NCBI GenBank assembly: GCA_017405785.1
Contig: JAFQZR010000005.1
Span: 164,465-228,464 of the forward strand
Origin: Erysipelotrichaceae bacterium
GTDB taxonomy: Bacteria > Bacillota_I > Bacilli_A > Erysipelotrichales > Erysipelotrichaceae
Length of the DNA stretch: 64,000 bases
Reading direction: 5' to 3'
Shown here: in pieces, positions 59,461-64,000 of the stretch
Layout of the letters: each line of letters begins with the position of its first letter
How positions within the stretch are numbered: position 1 is the stretch's first letter
Position numbers and translations under genes: made by a program
The notes under the pieces: model-generated
Told to the model about the DNA's origin: nothing
Seen by the model: the letters and a program-made list of their open reading frames with translations, nothing else
The model's database searches: none

Positions 59461-61623
59461 ATGGGAATCAGAATAGCATTAGCCGGTAACCCGAACAGCG
59501 GCAAGACAACACTGTTCAATGCCCTGACAGGCTCCAATCAGTTTGTCGGAAACTGGCCGGGTGTTACCGTTGAGAAAAAGGAAGGCAAGATAAAAGGCCA
59601 TGATGATGTCATCATCACTGACCTGCCTGGTATTTATTCATTATCACCGTACACACTGGAAGAAGTAGTGGCCAGAAACTATCTGTTAACGGAAAAGCCT
59701 GACGCCATACTTAACATTGTGGACGGTACCAACCTGGAAAGAAACCTGTATCTGACCACACAGCTGGTAGAACTGGGTATTCCGGTAGTCATCGCCATCA
59801 ACATGATGGATCTGACCGAAAAGGCCGGAGACAGAATTGACATTGATGAATTATCAAGACAGCTGGGCTGCAAAATCGTTAATATTTCAGCTCTAAAGGG
59901 CACTAATGTCCAACAGGCAGCTGAAGAAGCCATCAAGGCAGCTAAGGGACCTAAGATGGTTCCTCAGCACACATTCAGCGGTCCGGTTGAACATGCTCTG
60001 GCTCACATTGAGGAAGCCGCTGTTCACAACATGCCGGAAGAGATCCAGAGATGGTATGCCATCAAGATCTTCGAACAGGATGAGAAGGTCCTGGCTGAAC
60101 TGAATCTGGATGAAGCCACACTGGCTCATATCAGGAAGGATATTGAGAGTGTGGAAGAAGAAATGGATGACGATGCCGAAAGCATCATCACCAATGAAAG
60201 ATATGTATATATCGGAAACATGCTTAAAGGCATTTATCATAAGACACACCGGGGCAAATCCACGGTATCAGATGAGATCGATAAGATCGTAACAAACAGA
60301 ATTCTCGGTTTGCCGATCTTCTTACTGGTAATGTTCGGTGTCTACTGGCTGGCCATGGGCCCATTCGGTATTTTCCTGACTGACTGGACCAACGATGTCT
60401 TTGCCGGTGAATGGCTGGAAGGCGGTGCTGCTGCCTTCATGGAAAGCCTGGGTGCTTCTGAATGGCTGGTCAGCCTGGTTGCTGACGGTATCGTTCACGG
60501 TGTCGGTGCCGTATTGGGCTTTGTACCGCAGATGATCGTTCTGTTCTTGATGCTGTGCATTCTGGAAGATGTCGGTTACATGGCACGTGTTGCCTTCATC
60601 ATGGACCGTATCTTCCGCAAGTTCGGTTTATCCGGCAAGAGCTTTATTCCTATGCTGATAGGCTCAGGCTGCGGTGTTCCGGGTGTCATGGCTACCAGAA
60701 CCATTGAAAACGAACGTGACCGCCGTATGACGATCATGACTACCTGCTTCATTCCATGCGGTGCCAAGCTGCCTATCATCGGCTTAATCGCCAATGCCGT
60801 ATTCGGCGGCGGTGCCTGGGTAGCAACTTCAGCTTATTTCGTCGGTGTAGGATCAATTATCGTATCCGGCATCATGCTGAAGAAGACCAGGATGTTTGCG
60901 GGTGATCCTGCTCCGTTTGTCATGGAACTGCCACCTTATCATGTTCCTTCTCTCACCAATGTTCTCAGAGGTACCTGGGAACGTGGCTGGAGTTTTATCA
61001 AGCGTGCCGGCAGCGTCATCGTTCTGTCATCTGTAGTCATCTGGTTCCTCAACTCCATTTCCTTTGAAGGCGGCTTACATTATATCGGCGACGGTGAAGA
61101 GGTCAGTGTCCTCGAAGTTGTCGGCACAGCTTTGGCCTTCGTGTTCAAGCCTTTAGGCTTTGGAACATGGCAGGCAACCGTTTCAACGATCTTAGGTCTG
61201 GTAGCCAAGGAAGATGTTGTCGGTACCATCGGTACCCTGATCTCCATGGAAGATCTGAAGGATCTGGTTGAAGAAGGCGGGAACATTGCCGGTGTCCTGG
61301 ATGTATTCTTTAACAGTTCAACTGTTGCGGCTTATTCATTCATGCTGTTCAATCTGTTATGTGCTCCTTGCTTTGCAGCCATGGGTGCCATCAAGAGAGA
61401 AATGAACAACGCCAAGTGGACAGCGTTCGCCATCGGTTACATGACTCTGTTTGCCTATGCCGTTGCCTTGATCTACTATCAGATCGGTTCAGCAATCAAG
61501 GGACAGGTCCATATCGTCGGACTTATCGCTGCACTGGCAGTATTGGCTGGAATGATCTACATGCTGTTCTTCAAGAAGTATGAAGAAGCAGAGAAACTGA
61601 CTCAGGAAGTCAGAGTAAAGTAA
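59461..61623 (+). CDS. feoB: Ferrous iron transporter FeoB
   Basis: 720 residues. The N-terminal GTPase domain has G1 GNPNSGKTT, G3 DLPG and the G4 motif NMMD (N-x-x-D). A helical spacer with acidic residues (about 200-265) follows, then two Gate regions with membrane helices (about 275-700). It imports Fe2+ in anaerobic conditions. GAGGGG precedes the ATG. The Cys-rich small protein follows by 21 bp. It is the end of the iron operon apart from that gene. Confidence 0.97.
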   Translation: MGIRIALAGNPNSGKTTLFNALTGSNQFVGNWPGVTVEKKEGKIKGHDDVIITDLPGIYSLSPYTLEEVVARNYLLTEKPDAILNIVDGTNLERNLYLTTQLVELGIPVVIAINMMDLTEKAGDRIDIDELSRQLGCKIVNISALKGTNVQQAAEEAIKAAKGPKMVPQHTFSGPVEHALAHIEEAAVHNMPEEIQRWYAIKIFEQDEKVLAELNLDEATLAHIRKDIESVEEEMDDDAESIITNERYVYIGNMLKGIYHKTHRGKSTVSDEIDKIVTNRILGLPIFLLVMFGVYWLAMGPFGIFLTDWTNDVFAGEWLEGGAAAFMESLGASEWLVSLVADGIVHGVGAVLGFVPQMIVLFLMLCILEDVGYMARVAFIMDRIFRKFGLSGKSFIPMLIGSGCGVPGVMATRTIENERDRRMTIMTTCFIPCGAKLPIIGLIANAVFGGGAWVATSAYFVGVGSIIVSGIMLKKTRMFAGDPAPFVMELPPYHVPSLTNVLRGTWERGWSFIKRAGSVIVLSSVVIWFLNSISFEGGLHYIGDGEEVSVLEVVGTALAFVFKPLGFGTWQATVSTILGLVAKEDVVGTIGTLISMEDLKDLVEEGGNIAGVLDVFFNSSTVAAYSFMLFNLLCAPCFAAMGAIKREMNNAKWTAFAIGYMTLFAYAVALIYYQIGSAIKGQVHIVGLIAALAVLAGMIYMLFFKKYEEAEKLTQEVRVK

Positions 61624-61644
61624 TAAACCGTAAAGGAGGTAGTT

Positions 61645-61824
61645 ATGGCTGGAATAAATATGATCGATGTTATCATCATTGCCCTGGTTATCGGCTTGCT
61701 GGCACTGTGTGCTTTAAGTCTTATCCATGACAGAAAAGCCGGTATACCTTCCTGCGGAGCTAAAAGCTGCAGCAGCTGCGGACTGTCATGTACATGCCGG
61801 CTGGGCAGCAGAAAAACATCATAA
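61645..61824 (+). CDS. FeoB-associated Cys-rich membrane protein
   Basis: 59 residues: one N-terminal membrane helix (about 8-27), then CGAKSCSSCGLSCTCR with six cysteines in the tail. This is the pattern of small proteins that follow feoB in many Firmicutes and are proposed to bind or pass iron. AAAGGAGG lies 6 bases before ATG 61645. It is followed by a strong terminator at 61833. Confidence 0.88.
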   Translation: MAGINMIDVIIIALVIGLLALCALSLIHDRKAGIPSCGAKSCSSCGLSCTCRLGSRKTS

Positions 61825-61832
61825 TCACAAAG

Positions 61833-61860
61833 AGAACTGTTATCACAACAGTTCTTTTTT
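61833..61860 (+). terminator. Terminator of the feo operon
   Basis: AGAACTGTT 61833-61841 pairs with AACAGTTCT 61847-61855, followed by Ts. Confidence 0.9.
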
Positions 61861-61906
61861 GTATCAACAGGATATTATTTTTGATTATATTAAGACAGAA
61901 ATAAGT

Positions 61907-61912
61907 TATGAT
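61907..61912 (+). promoter_or_regulatory. -10 box of an apparently leaderless gene
   Basis: TATGAT ends 6 bases (ACAGGT) before ATG 61919. A convincing -35 is not seen at 17 bp; TTGATT at 61881-61886 is 20 bp away. Confidence 0.4.
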
Positions 61913-61918
61913 ACAGGT

Positions 61919-63145
61919 ATGGAAAACAAGTTCACATTCAGACATCTTTTGGTCATCATTCTGTGCTCTTTCAGCATAATAGGTTCAGTAGGCATAGCCA
62001 ATGCCTACGGGCTTTTCTATGGCCCGATGACAAAAATCTGGAATGTGTCACGTACAGCTGCAACTTTGCATGTAACCATCAGTTCAGTGGTATCAGGCTT
62101 TGCCACACCGTTAATATCCAAGATAGCCCGAAAGATTAGGATGAGATACATATTTGTCTTCGGTACAGTTCTCTATCTGTTAAGTGGTTTGGTGATAGCC
62201 AATGCCAAAGATGTCATGATGGTAAATGTTGCCTCAGCATTCAAGGGAATAGGAGGCAGCTGCATTTCCTTTATCTTCGTTACGGCTGTTATCAATAACT
62301 GGTTTGTCAGAAACAGAGGAATCATACTGGGTGTGATCCTGAGCAGTTCAGGATTAAGCACCTCGGTCATTTCACCGTTACTGCAGAAGCTCATTGACCG
62401 GTACGGGTTCAGGATCTCCTACATGGCCACGATCCTGTTTACATTCGCTCTATGTGCTCCGTTTGCTCTGCTGGTTCCGATAAGACCGCAGGATGTGGGT
62501 CTTAAGCCTTATGGCGATGCCAGTGAACTGGAAACCGGCAGAAAATCGGGAGGCAACATGGAACTGAAGTACTTCAGCCTGTTATTTGCCGGTCTTATAA
62601 CCATGTCCGCAACCGGACAGATGATGCTCAACATGGTATCTCACATACCTTCCTATGCTGTTACCAAGGGCTTCAGCAGTGAAACGGGAGCCTGGGCATT
62701 GTCAGGTGTCATGATCGGAAATGTTGCCTTCAAGCTGCTGGTGGGATTTATCATTGACCATGTTAACGTTCATGCCGGCTATGGTGTCGCCATCGCGTCA
62801 GGTGTTATCGGTGCCGTATTGATCCTGCTTAACAGTTCAAATGCCGTGATGCTGGTTATCAGCGGTGTCTTGTATGGAGCCGTATATTCTTCGATAATGG
62901 TCTGTGCTCCTAACCTGTATGGCTACTATTATTCGGGAAGCTCCTACATGGATGCCTATTCATTCTCCAATCTGTTCTGCAGTCTGTTCTCATCATTGGT
63001 GTTCACCGGGGTGAATTACCTCTATGACATCACCGGCAGCTATGATCTGTCCTTTACGGCAGCAGCCATTGCCGGAGTGCTGGGAATACTGATAATGCTG
63101 ATAATAAAGAAAAGGTATACCGTTACCGGTACACCGAAAGAATAA
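61919..63145 (+). CDS. MFS transporter (OFA/oxalate-formate-antiporter-like)
   Basis: 408 residues with twelve predicted helices. N-terminal ANAYGLFYGPMTKIWNVSRTAAT, IRMRYIFVFGTVLYLLSG and a central loop LVPIRPQDVGLKPYGD at about 190-205 fit MFS carriers of the monocarboxylate/oxalate-formate group. ATG 61919 is chosen because the open frame upstream overlaps the Cys-rich gene and the feo terminator. Substrate, perhaps a small organic acid, is inferred from family only. Confidence 0.85.
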   Translation: MENKFTFRHLLVIILCSFSIIGSVGIANAYGLFYGPMTKIWNVSRTAATLHVTISSVVSGFATPLISKIARKIRMRYIFVFGTVLYLLSGLVIANAKDVMMVNVASAFKGIGGSCISFIFVTAVINNWFVRNRGIILGVILSSSGLSTSVISPLLQKLIDRYGFRISYMATILFTFALCAPFALLVPIRPQDVGLKPYGDASELETGRKSGGNMELKYFSLLFAGLITMSATGQMMLNMVSHIPSYAVTKGFSSETGAWALSGVMIGNVAFKLLVGFIIDHVNVHAGYGVAIASGVIGAVLILLNSSNAVMLVISGVLYGAVYSSIMVCAPNLYGYYYSGSSYMDAYSFSNLFCSLFSSLVFTGVNYLYDITGSYDLSFTAAAIAGVLGILIMLIIKKRYTVTGTPKE

Positions 63146-63149
63146 GAAA

Positions 63150-63183
63150 ACAGATCTGCCTTTAACGGGCAGATCTGTATTTT
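63150..63183 (+). terminator. Bidirectional terminator, MFS / mscL
   Basis: ACAGATCTGCC 63150-63160 pairs with GGCAGATCTGT 63168-63178, with T-rich sequence on both outer sides as read on each strand. Confidence 0.88.
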
Positions 63184-63197
63184 AATCAGGATTCTGA

Positions 63198-63593
63198 TTA
63201 CTTAGCCATCTTGGCTAATAAGTCCTTGATTTCACCTAACAGTTCTTCAGTTGTAGGACCTGCAGGTGCAGCTGGTTCTTCAGGCTTTGCTTCTTTCTTC
63301 TTAAGAGCTTCTTTTGCAGAATTAATGGCCTTAATAAATACGAACAGACAGAAGGCAGTTAAGATGAATGTGATAACAGCTGTCAGGAAATTACCGTATG
63401 TGATACCATTATATTCCATACCTTCCAATCCGTTAGGATTGCCGAAAATCAAACCGAGTACAGGAACAAAGATATCTTTTACTAATGAACTGATAATAGC
63501 GTTGAAAGCACCGCCGATGATGACGCCAACAGCCAGATCGATCAGATTACCGCCAATTGCGAAATCTCTGAATTCCTTAAAAAACTTTTTCAT
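63198..63593 (-). CDS. mscL: Large-conductance mechanosensitive channel
   Basis: 131 residues, typical MscL size. N-terminal FFKEFRDFAIGGNLIDLAVGVIIGGAF (TM1, pore-lining), a periplasmic loop (NPNGLEGMEYNGITYGNF), TM2 and a C-terminal charged helix ending EEPAAPAGPTTEELLGEIKDLL. It opens under sudden membrane tension to release solutes. ATG 63593 has AAGGAGG about 6 bases upstream; an ATG at 63629 would add a non-conserved extension. It is convergent with the MFS gene. Confidence 0.95.
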   Translation of the reverse strand: MKKFFKEFRDFAIGGNLIDLAVGVIIGGAFNAIISSLVKDIFVPVLGLIFGNPNGLEGMEYNGITYGNFLTAVITFILTAFCLFVFIKAINSAKEALKKKEAKPEEPAAPAGPTTEELLGEIKDLLAKMAK

Positions 63594-63687
63594 AAGAATC
63601 CTCCTTAATGTTACAAGTAATTTTAGCACAATACTGTCTCATTTTCTATATCAATGTCTTTATCTTGTGTTATACTATTAAAGCGAC

Positions 63688-63761
63688 GGGCCTATAGTTT
63701 AGTGGTAGAATTGTTGATTCCGATTCAACAGGTACCGGTTCGATCCCGGTTAGGTCCACCA
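63688..63761 (+). tRNA. tRNA-Arg (anticodon CCG)
   Basis: 74 bases. Acceptor GGGCCTA/TAGGTCC, anticodon stem GTTGA/TCAAC with loop TTCCGAT (anticodon CCG), T arm ACCGG/CCGGT, encoded CCA. TATACT at 63671-63676 is the likely -10 box. An integrase gene lies downstream, so the 3' end is probably an attachment site. Confidence 0.95.
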
Positions 63762-63772
63762 GAAAGTCAAAA

Positions 63773-63797
63773 ACCCCAGTAAATACGGGGTTTTTTT
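63773..63797 (+). terminator. Terminator after tRNA-Arg
   Basis: CCCC-A-GTA and TAC-GGGG form the stem (63774-63790), then seven Ts. It is similar to the displaced tRNA-Thr terminator at 36635. Confidence 0.88.
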
Positions 63798-63812
63798 GAT
63801 GTCGATGTGTTC

Positions 63813-63836
63813 TAGGAGAACTTTTAGGAGAACTTT
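63813..63836 (+). repeat. Two tandem 12-bp repeats beside the integrase gene
   Basis: TAGGAGAACTTT occurs twice in tandem, just downstream of the integrase gene's stop codon. It could be an arm-type integrase binding site. Confidence 0.5.
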
Positions 63837-63838
63837 TT

Positions 63839-64000
63839 TCAGCCTTTTTTCTCCAATTTGTTGATTTCCAAGACTAAATCTTCCAATTTTGAACGGTATA
63901 AATGGCTGTATCTATTCAGCGTCATTGCCACATCCTTATGGCCTAGATAGCGTGAGATGAGCATGATGTTATCTATCCCAAGATTGTTTATCAGATAGGA
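63839..64000 (-). CDS. Tyrosine recombinase/integrase, C-terminal part (partial)
   Basis: The last 53 residues of a reading frame that continues past the window edge. SRYLGHKDVAMTLNRYSHL holds the conserved G-H and the catalytic tyrosine (Tyr35 of the visible part). A lysine-rich helix ends the protein. It is the usual end of phage or ICE integrases, and it lies 77 bp after tRNA-Arg, the classic integrated-element layout. The start is outside the window. Confidence 0.88.
   Translation of the reverse strand, partial: SYLINNLGIDNIMLISRYLGHKDVAMTLNRYSHLYRSKLEDLVLEINKLEKKG

Noticed and set aside
61727..61918. Long N-terminal extension of the MFS protein
   Set aside because: It would overlap the Cys-rich FeoB partner and the feo terminator; the true ATG is 61919.
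63813..63836. Start of a CRISPR or satellite array
   Set aside because: Only two 12-bp units are present, next to an integrase gene; more likely an integrase binding site.

Overview
The window reads as a chromosomal segment of an anaerobic, low-to-moderate G+C member of the Bacillota. Signs are AGGAGG-type ribosome binding sites, a pyruvate:ferredoxin oxidoreductase, ferrous-iron uptake (Feo), an anaerobic-sulfatase-maturase-like radical SAM protein, an ECF transporter module next to truA, CWB2 cell-wall-binding repeats and an ABC-F protein. An Erysipelotrichia-like gut commensal is my best guess, but no rRNA or marker gene here proves it. Gene density is high. Many convergent pairs share one bidirectional terminator, and stop codons often lie inside the terminator hairpin.

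Layout. 1-6.6 kb: the end of a TetR regulator, a CPBP protease, a nitroreductase, a DUF89-type phosphatase, two GNAT acetyltransferases, a two-domain flavodoxin-like protein and a P-loop kinase. The first GNAT gene has its own promoter and a structured leader that ends in a terminator (3199-3347). 6.6-10.2 kb: a six-gene operon with two L-2-amino-thiazoline-4-carboxylic-acid-hydrolase-like proteins and four membrane proteins, behind a palindromic operator. 10.2-12.4 kb: a peroxide/metal operon (OhrR-like regulator, glutathione peroxidase, manganese-type CDF exporter). 12.4-21.3 kb: cardiolipin synthase, a heterodimeric ABC exporter, ecfA1-ecfA2-ecfT-truA and tRNA-Leu(GAG). 21.3-29 kb: amino-acid enzymes, a CHAP protein, a dienelactone hydrolase, the radical SAM protein and an amino-sugar operon ending in nagA. 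29.1-33.7 kb: a large CotH/CWB2 surface protein facing a D,D-carboxypeptidase. 33.8-36.7 kb: small proteins, a long YidD, and tRNA-Thr(CGU) with a 1.3-kb insertion bounded by 47-bp direct repeats. 36.7-44.5 kb: an XRE regulator, MnmM, an M50 protease, a rhomboid, PFOR and an ICMT-like enzyme. 44.6-53.9 kb: LytTR with a membrane partner, MATE, a phosphatase, ABC-F with a three-codon leader ORF, a Nudix protein, a metallophosphoesterase and a cytosolic BMP-type protein. 54-63.6 kb: phosphoglucomutase, an ABC exporter, feoA-feoA-feoB with a Cys-rich small protein, MFS and MscL. The window ends at tRNA-Arg(CCG), beside the C-terminus of a tyrosine integrase that opens a further mobile element.

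The strongest linking observation is one palindrome, GTTAG-N6-CTAAC, found just after the -10 box of three promoters: feoA (three copies, exactly 34 bp apart), the thiazoline-hydrolase-like/membrane operon, and the CotH surface protein gene. Because feoAB is normally controlled by ferrous iron, the other two units are inferred to belong to the same metal-responsive regulon. Other candidates for new biology are the GNAT-gene leader RNA, the integrase-less tRNA-Thr element with one unrecognised AT-rich gene, the minimal leader ORF before the ABC-F gene, and a set of apparently leaderless genes with a -10 box six bases before the ATG.
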